A stretch of 19,571 nt of DNA from assembly GCF_937920395.1 (NCBI RefSeq), contig NZ_CALEVF010000170.1, positions 1 through 19,571 of the forward strand, in the 5' to 3' direction. The translations under genes and the position numbers were made by a program. Under the pieces are notes generated by a model that ran no database searches, had not been told where the DNA came from, and was given only the letters and a program-made list of their open reading frames with translations. Each line of letters opens with the position of its first letter. Positions within the stretch are counted from its first letter, which is position 1. The DNA is from an uncultured Clostridium sp. (GTDB lineage: Bacteria; Bacillota; Clostridia; Clostridiales; Clostridiaceae). Below are positions 1-7,659 of this stretch, piece by piece.

Positions 1-63
1 TCGTGGTTAGTATGACTGAATTATTATCAATGCTTACAACTACATTATACGAGGGAGGATATT
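1..63 (+). promoter_or_regulatory. Leader of the response-regulator gene
   Basis: Short non-coding lead-in cut by the window edge. It holds a strong ribosome-binding site, AGGGAGG at 52-58, five bases before the ATG at 64. I see no convincing promoter in these bases, so the promoter probably lies before the window. One frame stays open from base 3 to a stop just inside the next gene, but it is too short to judge as the end of an upstream gene. Confidence 0.5.
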
Positions 64-738
64 ATGTATAAAATATTAGTAATTGAAGATGAAGAGAAAA
101 TCAGAGATATAATAAAAGATTCCCTAGGTAAATGGGGGTTTGACGTCTATGCTATCGATAACTTCAATAATGTATTTGAAGAATTTGCAAGGATAAATCC
201 TCAGCTTGTTCTTATGGATGTAAATCTGCCTGCTTTTGATGGGTTTTATTGGTGCAATAAGATTAGAAATGTTTCTAAGGTGCCAGTCATATTTTTATCT
301 TCTAGAAGTACAAATATGGATGTTATTATGGCTGTGAATATGGGCGCGGATGATTATATTACAAAACCTTTTTCTATGGATATACTTATGGCAAAAATAA
401 ATGCAATTTTACGTAGAACCTATTCTTATGGAGGTACAAGTATGGATACCATTGAGTATAAAGGAGCCATGCTATCACTAAAAGATAACACATTATATTT
501 TAGTGAAAAATTTATTGAACTAACTAAAAATGAATTTAGAATATTATACATATTAATGAAAAAACATGAAAACATAGTAAGCAGAGAGGCTATAATGCAA
601 GAGCTTTGGCAAGATGAAAATTTCATCGATGACAATACATTAACAGTTAATATAAATAGACTTAGAAAAAAGCTAAAGGAAATTGGCCTTATAGATTTTA
701 TTAAGACTATTATAAATCAAGGATATGTTATTAAATGA
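64..738 (+). CDS. OmpR/PhoB-family response regulator (BceR-like)
   Basis: A 224-residue two-component response regulator, probably activating the adjacent ABC transporter genes when its kinase partner phosphorylates it. The receiver domain spans about residues 1-118: acidic pocket E8/D9, phospho-acceptor D52 in the MDVNLP motif, switch serine S79, and K101 in the KPF motif. The winged-helix DNA-binding domain spans about 128-224 (TKNEFRILYIL, then the TVNINRLRKKL recognition region, ending in the typical GYVIK). The start is supported by AGGGAGG five bases upstream. Its last four bases overlap the kinase start (ATGA), so the two are translationally coupled. The order regulator, kinase, ATPase, large permease is that of Bce-type peptide-antibiotic modules of Firmicutes. 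The inducer cannot be read from sequence. Confidence 0.93.
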   Translation: MYKILVIEDEEKIRDIIKDSLGKWGFDVYAIDNFNNVFEEFARINPQLVLMDVNLPAFDGFYWCNKIRNVSKVPVIFLSSRSTNMDVIMAVNMGADDYITKPFSMDILMAKINAILRRTYSYGGTSMDTIEYKGAMLSLKDNTLYFSEKFIELTKNEFRILYILMKKHENIVSREAIMQELWQDENFIDDNTLTVNINRLRKKLKEIGLIDFIKTIINQGYVIK

Positions 739-1754
739 GGGTTACTAAATATTTAAAGGAAAACCTTAGGCTTTTAGTATTTTATTTTATTCTCATGTCT
801 TTTATTATATTAACTATATGTTTTGACAGAAGGAACCGTGTACTTACTTCTAATGTATTTTATATTATATTTGTTTCATTTTTTATGCTAATAATTTATA
901 TGAGCATAGATTATTATGAGCAATCACAGAATATTAAAAAGCTTTTATTCGTAAAGGATTCAGAGGATAAAACTCCTATTTTGCCAAGTCCAATGGACTA
1001 TAGAGATGAAATATATGGCCAGATAATTCAGGCGATTTATGAAGATTTCATGAAAATGGCAAAAACCGCAGAAATAGATTTTAAAGAAAATGCAGAGTTT
1101 ATGACTGCTTGGGTTCATGAAATTAAAACACCAATTACCACCTCAAAGTTACTGCTTGAAAGTGGAAATGAAGCTCGCGAATCTTTAAAGGAAGAAATTG
1201 AAAAGATTGAGGATTATGTTGAAAAGGTACTTTATTATTCTAGAAGTAATAGTTTTTCACAGGATTATATTCTTTCACAGGTGAGTATTAACAAATTAAT
1301 TAGCGAAAGTATTAAAAAACATTCAATTATATTTATTAAAAAGCATATTAAATTAATAAATAAAGTCCCCGAAACGCTTGTAATAGATACTGATAAAAAG
1401 TGGCTGATTTTCATAATTGATCAACTTCTATCAAACTCATTAAAATATACTAGTAATGGTGGAAGCATAATATTTAAAACATCTGAGGCCACAAAAGAAG
1501 TTTTATTAATAGTAGAAGATACTGGAATAGGTATTAAAAGTGAAGATATAAATAAAATTTTTAAAAAGTCTTTTACAGGGGCTAATGGAAGAAATGAAAA
1601 CTTAAAAGCCAGTGGAATGGGACTGTACCTAGCACAAAAGATTGCTAAAAAGCTTGCCCATTATATTACCCTAGAATCAGAATATGGCATAGGAACCAAG
1701 GTGATTATTCATTTTCTAAAGTGGAATGATTATTATGATGTTACAAAAATGTAA
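735..1754 (+). CDS. Intramembrane-sensing histidine kinase (BceS-like)
   Basis: A 339-residue sensor kinase pairing with the regulator at 64-738. Two transmembrane helices near the N-terminus (about 11-30 and 41-60) are separated by only about ten residues (DRRNRVLTSN). There is therefore no extracellular sensor domain, which is the hallmark of BceS-type kinases that read the state of their partner transporter. The H-box FMTAWVHEIKTPIT carries the phospho-accepting H128. The catalytic domain follows: N-box around N234 (LLSNSLKYTSNGG), G1 box DTGIG at 262-266 and G2 box GMGLYLA at 294-300. Length is normal for the family. It overlaps the regulator gene by four bases and is followed by an intrinsic terminator. 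Confidence 0.93.
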   Translation: MRVTKYLKENLRLLVFYFILMSFIILTICFDRRNRVLTSNVFYIIFVSFFMLIIYMSIDYYEQSQNIKKLLFVKDSEDKTPILPSPMDYRDEIYGQIIQAIYEDFMKMAKTAEIDFKENAEFMTAWVHEIKTPITTSKLLLESGNEARESLKEEIEKIEDYVEKVLYYSRSNSFSQDYILSQVSINKLISESIKKHSIIFIKKHIKLINKVPETLVIDTDKKWLIFIIDQLLSNSLKYTSNGGSIIFKTSEATKEVLLIVEDTGIGIKSEDINKIFKKSFTGANGRNENLKASGMGLYLAQKIAKKLAHYITLESEYGIGTKVIIHFLKWNDYYDVTKM

Positions 1755-1762
1755 GGTGTAGG

Positions 1763-1806
1763 AGCAAAATGTAAGTCGAAGCGATGGCTGTATATTTTGC
1801 TTTTTT
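1763..1806 (+). terminator. Intrinsic terminator between the kinase and ATPase genes
   Basis: The left arm AGCAAAATGTAAGTC (1763-1777) pairs with GGCTGTATATTTTGCT (1786-1801), with two G-U wobbles and one bulged base, followed by six Ts (1801-1806). It lies in the 109-base gap between the kinase stop and the ATPase start, so it should separate the regulatory transcript from the transporter transcript, or limit read-through. Confidence 0.75.
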
Positions 1807-1863
1807 GTATACTAAGATTACAAGACATATTCAAAGTAATTAATATTAATGGGGGTATTTATA

Positions 1864-2637
1864 ATGGAGGTCGTATTGAGAATAGAAAATCTAAAAAAAG
1901 TTTATGGATCAAAATTTGGAGGGGCAAAATATACAGCACTTGATAGTATAAATTTGAAAGTAGAAAATGGTGAATTTGTAGCAATAATGGGACCATCTGG
2001 CTCAGGAAAAACAACTTTTTTAAATGTAATATCAACTATTGATAAACCAACTTCAGGGAGTGTTTTAATTAATGGTGAGGATATAACCAAGCTAAAGGAG
2101 CCCAATTTATCTAAATTTAGAAGAGAAAAGCTAGGATTTATTTTTCAAGACTTTAATTTACTTGATACTATGACGCTAAAGGAGAATATTGTATTACCCT
2201 TAGCTTTATCTAAAGTTCCTTATAAGGATATAAAGACAAAGCTTCTAGAAATAAGCATTAAGCTTGGCATTAATGATATATTAAATAAATATCCGTGTGA
2301 GGTATCAGGTGGGCAAAAGCAAAGAGCAGCTGCAGCAAGAGCAATGATTACGCAGCCTTCTATGGTACTTGCTGATGAACCTACAGGTGCTTTAGATTCT
2401 AAATCTTCTAAGGAATTACTTAATTGCCTTGGAAATTTAAATGATAAAAACAAAGCTACAATTATTATGGTTACGCATGATGCTTTTGCAGCATCTTATT
2501 GCAAACGAATTATATTTATTAAAGATGGTAAATTATTTAATGAAATTTATAAAGGTGACAAATCAAGGAAGGATTTCTATCAAAATATATTGAAGATTCT
2601 TTCAGTCATAGGAGGGGATACAGATGACCTTAATTAG
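1864..2637 (+). CDS. ABC transporter ATP-binding protein (BceA-like)
   Basis: The ATPase subunit (257 residues from this start) of a Bce-type transporter that removes peptide antibiotics from their lipid targets and signals to the kinase. Motifs in order: Walker A GPSGSGKT (43-50), Q-loop Q95, signature VSGGQ (147-151), Walker B MVLADEP (167-173) and H-loop H205 in VTHD. The family (MacB/LolD/BceA type) is clear. I chose ATG 1864 rather than the in-frame ATG at 1849, because GGGGGT at 1851-1856 is a well-placed ribosome-binding site for 1864 and lies inside the longer reading. The last 14 bases overlap the permease gene, indicating one operon and one complex. Confidence 0.93.
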   Translation: MEVVLRIENLKKVYGSKFGGAKYTALDSINLKVENGEFVAIMGPSGSGKTTFLNVISTIDKPTSGSVLINGEDITKLKEPNLSKFRREKLGFIFQDFNLLDTMTLKENIVLPLALSKVPYKDIKTKLLEISIKLGINDILNKYPCEVSGGQKQRAAAARAMITQPSMVLADEPTGALDSKSSKELLNCLGNLNDKNKATIIMVTHDAFAASYCKRIIFIKDGKLFNEIYKGDKSRKDFYQNILKILSVIGGDTDDLN

Positions 2638-4531
2638 TATGGCTGTAAACAATATAAAGAAAAACTTTAAAAATTATTGGGCATTTTTTATAAGTTCCAC
2701 TTTTAGTGTTTTTGCATTATATCTTTTTATGTCTATTATAAATAATAAGGATGTAAAACTTCAATTAGGCGATATAAAAAGCAGTATGGGTTTATTTGTT
2801 ATAGCCGCATATATGATTGCAGCTTTTTCAGCATTTTTTATATGGTATTCTAATTCTTTCATTATAAAGTCAAGAAAAAAAGAGTTCGCAACTTATATGT
2901 TACTAGGTATGTCTAAAAAACAGACCGCAATATTAAACTTTATAGAAAATCTTATAACTATAGCCCTTGCCTTTTGCAGCGGAATTGCTTTAGGATTGAT
3001 TTTCAATAAATTTTTTATAATGTTATTATATGTAATGATAAGAGCTACAGGTGTTGTGACTTTTCAGATTAGTTTTGAAGCTTTAAAAATTTGCTCTATA
3101 TTATTTGGAGTTATGTTTATAATAATTACTATTCATAGTTCTATGCTGATATATAGAGATAACCTTATAGACCTTTTTAATTCATCAAAGAAAGCTGAAA
3201 AAGGATTGAAAGTATCATTTTTAACTTTTATAATAGGGATCATTTCTATAGTCTCATTAGGTTATGGATATTATATGGCTATTAAAAAGCTCTCTAATAA
3301 TTTTTCTATAGCTCCTCTAGTAGTATTATTAGTTGTTATAGGTACTATATTATTCTTTACAAGTTTTATTTCTTTAATTATTTATATTAATAAAAAGAAT
3401 GAAAAAGGTCTCTTTAAAGGAACAAAACTCATATATATTTCACAGCTTTATTATAGATACAAAGGGAATGTAAGTACACTAAGTGTGATAGCAGTTACAA
3501 CTACGATAGCTCTTTGTGCCATGATTTTCTGCTTTGGACTTTTTGATAAAGTAGAAGTGAACTCAAGAAACATGAGACCATTTTCTGTAGAATATGCAAA
3601 TGGTAATAATACAGATGCAATTTTTAATAATACAATTAAGTATCATAAAGAAATCTCGGTTGTATATAAGGATAGTATGGAGTTTCTTCTCGTAAAAGCT
3701 AAAAACCCGATCTTTGGCACTTACGATACATTTTTAGTTCTAGATGAAAGCAAATTTAATGAAGTTAATAGCCATGAAAAGTCGGGTATAAAAATAAATT
3801 TAAAAAACGATAAAGATTGCTATTTTTTTCAAATAGCTTCAGGTGTTCCTGATAAAAGTGTGATTGGTAAAGATGTTAAATTGGAGAGTGCAAATAAAGA
3901 CTATAACCTAAAAATAGCTTGTACTGGTATAACATACTTCATGGCACTTGATGACTCTAAATCGACGTTCATTGTAAGGGACAGTGTTTATTCTCAGATT
4001 AAGGGTACAATTTCTAAAGAAAGTACTTATAAAGTAACGGGATATATACTTAATAACGATTTTATTTCACAAAATTTTATAAAGGATCTAAAAAGTGAAA
4101 TACCAGCGCAAAATAAGCTTTTAACATTTTATGATCATTTTATGGATGGCCTAAAGTTAACTGGGATGATGAGCTTCATTGGATTATTCATTGGAGTACT
4201 ATTTGTTACAGCTACAGGAAGCATTATATATTTTAAAATGTCTATGGAAGCTGCCCAGGATAGAAATAAATTCATAATTCTTAGAAAAATAGGGGTTAGC
4301 ACATCTGAAATAACAAAGGCTGTTTCAAAGGAACTTATGATTTTATTTGGAGCACCCTTGGTTGTGGCATCAATAAATACTTTTGTTGCTTCAATTCCAC
4401 TTGGTAAAATGATGGGATTTGATATTACTAAGGAACTTATTATTATGATTTTGGCTTATGCTCTGCTTTATAGTATATATTATTTAATAACCTTAAAATC
4501 GTATATTAAAACTGTAAATAGCTCATTTTAA
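2624..4531 (+). CDS. ABC transporter permease (BceB-like, FtsX domains)
   Basis: A 635-residue permease partner of the ATPase just upstream. The hydrophobicity pattern fits ten transmembrane helices: one at about 18-38, further ones between 56 and 305, then a soluble stretch at about 310-512, then three or four more helices to the C-terminus. The roughly 200-residue extracellular domain between helices 7 and 8 is diagnostic of BceB-type permeases and is where substrate specificity lies in that family. FtsX-like coupling segments are visible twice (SRKKEFATYMLLGMSKKQ near 83-100 and RNKFIILRKIGVSTSEI near 547). The start has a strong site, GGAGGGG at 2611-2617, and overlaps the ATPase gene by 14 bases. 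Substrate unknown; bacitracin-like or lantibiotic-type peptides are typical of the family. Confidence 0.92.
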   Translation: MTLISMAVNNIKKNFKNYWAFFISSTFSVFALYLFMSIINNKDVKLQLGDIKSSMGLFVIAAYMIAAFSAFFIWYSNSFIIKSRKKEFATYMLLGMSKKQTAILNFIENLITIALAFCSGIALGLIFNKFFIMLLYVMIRATGVVTFQISFEALKICSILFGVMFIIITIHSSMLIYRDNLIDLFNSSKKAEKGLKVSFLTFIIGIISIVSLGYGYYMAIKKLSNNFSIAPLVVLLVVIGTILFFTSFISLIIYINKKNEKGLFKGTKLIYISQLYYRYKGNVSTLSVIAVTTTIALCAMIFCFGLFDKVEVNSRNMRPFSVEYANGNNTDAIFNNTIKYHKEISVVYKDSMEFLLVKAKNPIFGTYDTFLVLDESKFNEVNSHEKSGIKINLKNDKDCYFFQIASGVPDKSVIGKDVKLESANKDYNLKIACTGITYFMALDDSKSTFIVRDSVYSQIKGTISKESTYKVTGYILNNDFISQNFIKDLKSEIPAQNKLLTFYDHFMDGLKLTGMMSFIGLFIGVLFVTATGSIIYFKMSMEAAQDRNKFIILRKIGVSTSEITKAVSKELMILFGAPLVVASINTFVASIPLGKMMGFDITKELIIMILAYALLYSIYYLITLKSYIKTVNSSF

Positions 4532-4577
4532 TACGTAACGTTTAGCAAATTCACTTCTCTTATAAAAATCACCAGTT

Positions 4578-4604
4578 ACATTTTAATTGTTCCTACATAT
4601 TATA
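4578..4604 (+). promoter_or_regulatory. Possible SigK/SigE-type sporulation promoter
   Basis: AC at 4578-4579, a 16-base spacer, then CATATTATA at 4596-4604. This matches the Bacillus mother-cell SigK pattern (AC, 16-17 bases, CATAnnnTA). A transcript would start near 4611, which leaves GGAG (4623-4626) and ATG 4635 correctly placed. The motif is short and AT-rich, so chance occurrence is possible. Confidence 0.4.
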
Positions 4605-4634
4605 AATTGTAATCAATTTTATGGAGATTTCTAT

Positions 4635-5003
4635 ATGAGCGAAATAAATGAACAAGTACCAAGTACAATGATACCAATAGTGGCGGAAGAATATAATTAT
4701 TGTATGTACTGTCCAATAATGTGTGCAAATGCTTACATGTTACCTGAGCAAATGATGCGTGAATACAATAGTGAAAGTTCTGAATATGAAGAAGGATATC
4801 GACCTGGAGGAAGTCACGGACCAGGTCATGGACCCGGACCAAATCATGGACCAGGTTACGGACATAAGATATGGCACGTACATGGTGGATATTACGGGAA
4901 CAAATACTATAAAGATATTAATTACTTTTATTATCTTAACTCCTTTTATCATCTTTACTATCCGTATGATCCATACTTTGATTATTATTATAATACCTAT
5001 TAA
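4635..5003 (+). CDS. Small Cys/His/Gly/Tyr-rich protein, spore-coat-like composition
   Basis: A 122-residue protein that I do not recognise. It has an acidic N-terminus, a Cys cluster with the spacing C23-X2-C26-X3-C30, a repetitive GPG/GPN/HGPG stretch at 58-77, a His-rich segment (HKIWHVHGG, 77-85), and a tail (86-122) in which 16 of 37 residues are tyrosine. There is no signal peptide or membrane helix. Such composition is seen in spore coat and exosporium proteins that are cross-linked through tyrosine or bind metals, and the upstream CATATTATA element would fit expression late in sporulation. That role is inference. I chose ATG 4635 over the upstream in-frame ATG 4587, because GGAG at 4623-4626 serves it and the longer reading would begin before the predicted transcript start. 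A strong terminator follows at 5096. Confidence 0.72.
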   Translation: MSEINEQVPSTMIPIVAEEYNYCMYCPIMCANAYMLPEQMMREYNSESSEYEEGYRPGGSHGPGHGPGPNHGPGYGHKIWHVHGGYYGNKYYKDINYFYYLNSFYHLYYPYDPYFDYYYNTY

Positions 5004-5095
5004 GAAATGTCGATTGTTACCTATATAGCATAATAGTCAACAGTGATACTAATTTATAAAATAACTTTATGGTACAGCTAATATGCCGATAAAGG

Positions 5096-5131
5096 CCGGC
5101 TACATATTGAGATAAATATGTAGCCGGTTTT
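5096..5131 (+). terminator. Strong intrinsic terminator
   Basis: The perfect 13-bp stem CCGGCTACATATT (5096-5108) / AATATGTAGCCGG (5115-5127) has a six-base loop and is followed by TTTT. It probably ends the transcript of the small Tyr-rich protein 93 bases upstream. Confidence 0.85.
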
Positions 5132-5225
5132 AAATTATTGTTAATAAGATAAATAATTATTAGATTGTGACAGTTATATTTATAAGATTGTACAGCATAT
5201 TCCAATTGTGTTATATTTGTATTAA

Positions 5226-5264
5226 GTAATTCATTATTTACTAAAAGAGTAAATAATGAATTAC
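5226..5264. repeat. 17-bp perfect inverted repeat without a T-run
   Basis: GTAATTCATTATTTACT (5226-5242) and its exact reverse complement (5248-5264) flank the loop AAAAG. No T-run follows on the + strand, so it is not a standard + strand terminator. It could be an operator, an RNA structure, or a remnant of a small repeat. It shares the GTAATT/AATTAC half-sites with the dyad at 5318-5333. Confidence 0.7.
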
Positions 5265-5317
5265 CCTGGATTCGAGGTTATATATGGAAATTATTCATAG
5301 TTAGCTAGAGGTGTCAG

Positions 5318-5333
5318 GTAATTAACGAATTAC
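5318..5333. repeat. GTAATT-AACG-AATTAC dyad
   Basis: The perfect 6+6 inverted repeat GTAATT (5318-5323) / AATTAC (5328-5333) has a four-base spacer and lies 64 bases before the start of the cytidylate-kinase-like gene. Its arms repeat the outer bases of the 17-bp palindrome about 90 bases upstream. A regulator binding both is possible but unproven. Confidence 0.4.
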
Positions 5334-5396
5334 AACAAAGGTTAAGTACACTAAAATAAAAGAGTATTTTAATAATACATACGGGAGGGGATAAAT

Positions 5397-6041
5397 ATGA
5401 ATAAATCAAATATTATAATAACAATCGACCGTCAGAGCGGAAGCGGTGGAAAAGAAATGGGTGAAAGATTAAGTGAAAAGCTAAAATTTTCATATTATGA
5501 TGATGAGATAGTGAGAGAAGCAGCAAAAGACTTGAAGACTTCTGTTGAGGACATGCAATCATATGATGAGAAGCAAGATGGTATATGGAAAAATATATTG
5601 TCATATTCTGAACATGGTAACCTAGCATCTTTTTCAGACGTAGAAATAATTACAGACTATAAAGCACATAAAGCAGAGTCAAATGTTATTATGAAAGTTG
5701 CGAAAGAAAAATCAGCAGTAATAATAGGAAGAGCAGCGTCTTCTATTCTTCGCAATCATCCTAGATGCGTAAGTATTTTTTTGCATGCTGATGTGGATTA
5801 TCGTAAAAAACGTACTAGGGAATCGTATAATATAACAGGAGATGAAGCAGAGTACTTAAATGAAAAAATTGATAAGCAAAGATTAAAATATTACAAGGTG
5901 TTTACAGAAACAGATATGTATAATGCATGCAAGTATGATTTGTCAATAAATACAGGTGAATTGGGAATTGAAAAAAGTGAAGCCTTAATAATGGAGTATT
6001 TGAAAGAAAGGTTTGGAGATGAATTGTTAAAATCTAAATAA
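5397..6041 (+). CDS. Cytidylate-kinase-like P-loop protein
   Basis: A 214-residue soluble protein of the cytidylate-kinase-like family (separate from the housekeeping Cmk), presumably a nucleoside-monophosphate-type kinase, though the substrate of these stand-alone proteins is not established. The N-terminus IITIDRQSGSGGKEMGERL holds a degenerate P-loop: GSGGK ends at K19 and is followed by E20 where a classic Walker A has Ser/Thr, as is usual in this subfamily. A second conserved segment, AVIIGRAAS, lies near residue 110, and Arg-rich lid-like residues (YRKKRTRES) near 135-143. The start is set by GGGAGGGG six bases upstream. A terminator begins eight bases after the stop, so it appears monocistronic. 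Confidence 0.82.
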   Translation: MNKSNIIITIDRQSGSGGKEMGERLSEKLKFSYYDDEIVREAAKDLKTSVEDMQSYDEKQDGIWKNILSYSEHGNLASFSDVEIITDYKAHKAESNVIMKVAKEKSAVIIGRAASSILRNHPRCVSIFLHADVDYRKKRTRESYNITGDEAEYLNEKIDKQRLKYYKVFTETDMYNACKYDLSINTGELGIEKSEALIMEYLKERFGDELLKSK

Positions 6042-6048
6042 TGTAGTT

Positions 6049-6078
6049 AAAAAGAAGGTTATTTAACCTTCTTTTTTT
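6049..6078. terminator. Bidirectional terminator between convergent genes
   Basis: The stem AAAAAGAAGGTT (6049-6060) / AACCTTCTTTTT (6065-6076) has a four-base loop, a T-run to 6078 and a matching A-run on the other side. It can therefore serve both the kinase-like gene (+) and the permease gene (-) whose stop it abuts. Confidence 0.85.
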
Positions 6079-7459
6079 AGTGAATTAAAGATTTACAGCC
6101 TTTTTTTAACTTATAAGCAATATACAATATTATAACCCAAGCTGGACACAAATATAATGCATACACAAAATCAGGAAGAAAAGCCATAAGTATTACAATC
6201 ATAGCCATAAAAGCTATACAAATATAATTTGAATAAGGGAAGAAGGGAAGCTTAAATTCAAGTTTTTGGGCTTCAACAGGACCAATTTTATGTCTGAATT
6301 TAATTTGAGTGATCATAATCATTGTCCAGTTGAGTATTCCTGCGATAGTTGCAATTGATATTAAATATAAGAATACCTTACCGGGTATTAAAAAATTTAA
6401 TACAACTGCTATTGCTGTAAATAATGAGGAAACAAGTATTCCTACATATGGAGTACCTCGTTTACTTACTTTTGATAGTACTTTTGGTGCATTACCCTGA
6501 AGCGAAAGACTGTAAAGCATACGTCCATTACTGTATAGTCCACTGTTATAAGCTGAAAGTGCAGCTGTTAAAACTACAAAATTTAAGATTGTAGCAGCAC
6601 TTGATATACCCATTTTAGAAAAAATCAAAACGAATGGGCTGCCTTGTGTTCCTACCATGTTCCAAGGGTAGAGACACATTAAAATCAATAATGCACCTAC
6701 ATAGAATATGAGTATTCTATATACAACTTGATTTATTGCCTTAGGTATAGTCTTCGATGGATTATCAGCTTCCCCTGCAGTGATGCCTATTAGTTCAACT
6801 CCACCAAAAGAGAATACAACAACTACTAGTGAAGTGAGAACACCCCAGATTCCATTTGGCATAAATCCGCCATGTGTCCAAAGATTACTTATGCCTGTAG
6901 CTACTCCATGATTTCCTATTCCAAACAACACAATAAATATACCAAAAACGATCATTAAAATGATTGCTGCAACTTTAATAATTGTAAACCAGAATTCAAT
7001 TTCACCATATGCGCGAACGCTGGCAACATTAATTAATGTAATTACTACTAAAAAGATAGCACTTGAAATCCATATTGCTATGTTTGGGAACCAATAATTA
7101 ACATAAATGCCGACTACCGATAATTCTGCCATGCTGACAACTATATAATTAAACCAGTAGTTCCAGCCTGCAAAAAATCCTGGGAATTCTCCCCAATATT
7201 CATTTGCATAATAACTAAATGAACCAGATACAGGATTATGAACGGACATTTCTCCAAGGCCACGCATTATCAAGTAAATGATAATTCCACCAATAATATA
7301 AGCTAGTGAAATTGCTGGCCCAGCCATTTTAATAGTAGTCCCAGAACCGTAGAAAAGTCCTGTTCCGATAGCACCTCCAAGTGCAATCATCTGAATATGT
7401 CTATTTTTTAAACTTCTATGTAGTTTGCCTCGATTTAATTCTTTATCAGTGGTACTCAT
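6077..7459 (-). CDS. Amino-acid permease, APC superfamily (AAT type)
   Basis: A 460-residue proton-coupled amino-acid importer of the inner membrane with about 12 hydrophobic helices. The N-terminal family signature is plain: LHRSLKNRHIQMIALGGAIGTGLFYGSG, with the GAIGTGL unwound-helix motif that binds the substrate backbone. GEMS and PVSGSFSYYA follow around residues 69-84, and the helix-6 segment FSFGGVELIGITAGEADNP with the conserved Glu is also present. Length and ending are normal. Start: GAGGAG lies about eight bases before ATG 7459. The substrate cannot be assigned; relatives carry aromatic, branched, Pro, Thr or Asn substrates. It is divergent from the MarR gene across a 200-base gap. 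Confidence 0.9.
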   Translation of the reverse strand: MSTTDKELNRGKLHRSLKNRHIQMIALGGAIGTGLFYGSGTTIKMAGPAISLAYIIGGIIIYLIMRGLGEMSVHNPVSGSFSYYANEYWGEFPGFFAGWNYWFNYIVVSMAELSVVGIYVNYWFPNIAIWISSAIFLVVITLINVASVRAYGEIEFWFTIIKVAAIILMIVFGIFIVLFGIGNHGVATGISNLWTHGGFMPNGIWGVLTSLVVVVFSFGGVELIGITAGEADNPSKTIPKAINQVVYRILIFYVGALLILMCLYPWNMVGTQGSPFVLIFSKMGISSAATILNFVVLTAALSAYNSGLYSNGRMLYSLSLQGNAPKVLSKVSKRGTPYVGILVSSLFTAIAVVLNFLIPGKVFLYLISIATIAGILNWTMIMITQIKFRHKIGPVEAQKLEFKLPFFPYSNYICIAFMAMIVILMAFLPDFVYALYLCPAWVIILYIAYKLKKGCKSLIH

Positions 7460-7536
7460 AATATATTCTCCTCAATAAAGTTTATTTGAAAATTTTCATC
7501 TTCTCATATATCTAAAATAGAGTAAGACTATTTCCT

Positions 7537-7542
7537 ATTATA
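7537..7542 (-). promoter_or_regulatory. Probable -10 element of the permease gene
   Basis: TATAAT on the minus strand in the divergent 200-base gap, about 78 bases before the permease start. I could not find a convincing -35 at standard spacing, so this is tentative. Confidence 0.35.
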
Positions 7543-7597
7543 CTCTAAAAATCTATCTTAAATTCAAAAATAATTTTAGAAAGTATAAATTGAATTA

Positions 7598-7626
7598 TTG
7601 ACATTTTAGCAGAAAGAATATATAGT
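7598..7626 (+). promoter_or_regulatory. Promoter of the MarR-MFS operon
   Basis: TTGACA (7598-7603), a 17-base spacer and TATAGT (7621-7626). The predicted start is near 7633, giving a short leader before the ribosome-binding site AAAGGAGG at 7645-7652. Confidence 0.7.
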
Positions 7627-7637
7627 TGCATAGGCAA
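7627..7637. promoter_or_regulatory. Candidate MarR autoregulatory site
   Basis: TTGC-ATA-GGCAA (7627-7637) forms a small dyad that begins at the end of the -10 and covers the predicted start point. Binding here would block the operon promoter, as many MarR proteins do. The arms are only four bases, so the call is weak. Confidence 0.3.
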
Positions 7638-7659
7638 TCATTTTAAAGGAGGCAATTTT

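Larger units (their letters stand above)
5004..5396. other. Gene-free stretch of 393 bases rich in inverted repeats
   Basis: No supportable gene. It contains an intrinsic terminator (5096-5131), a 17-bp perfect inverted repeat (5226-5264), a smaller GTAATT/AATTAC dyad (5318-5333), a TAAAATA/TATTTTA hairpin (5352-5371), and the ribosome-binding site GGGAGGGG (5383-5390) of the next gene. Short minus-strand reading frames here lack ribosome-binding sites. Confidence 0.7.

Noticed and set aside
3..71. End of an upstream gene in the open frame at the window edge
   Set aside because: It is too short to judge, and it would overlap the strong ribosome-binding site and start of the response-regulator gene.
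4759..5028. Alternative + frame with MDPDQIMDQVTD-like repeats
   Set aside because: It is the shadow of the GPG/HGPG repeat in the real frame, and it lacks a ribosome-binding site.
5226..5264. CRISPR or insertion-sequence end
   Set aside because: It is a single palindrome with no direct repeats, no transposase and no target duplication in view.
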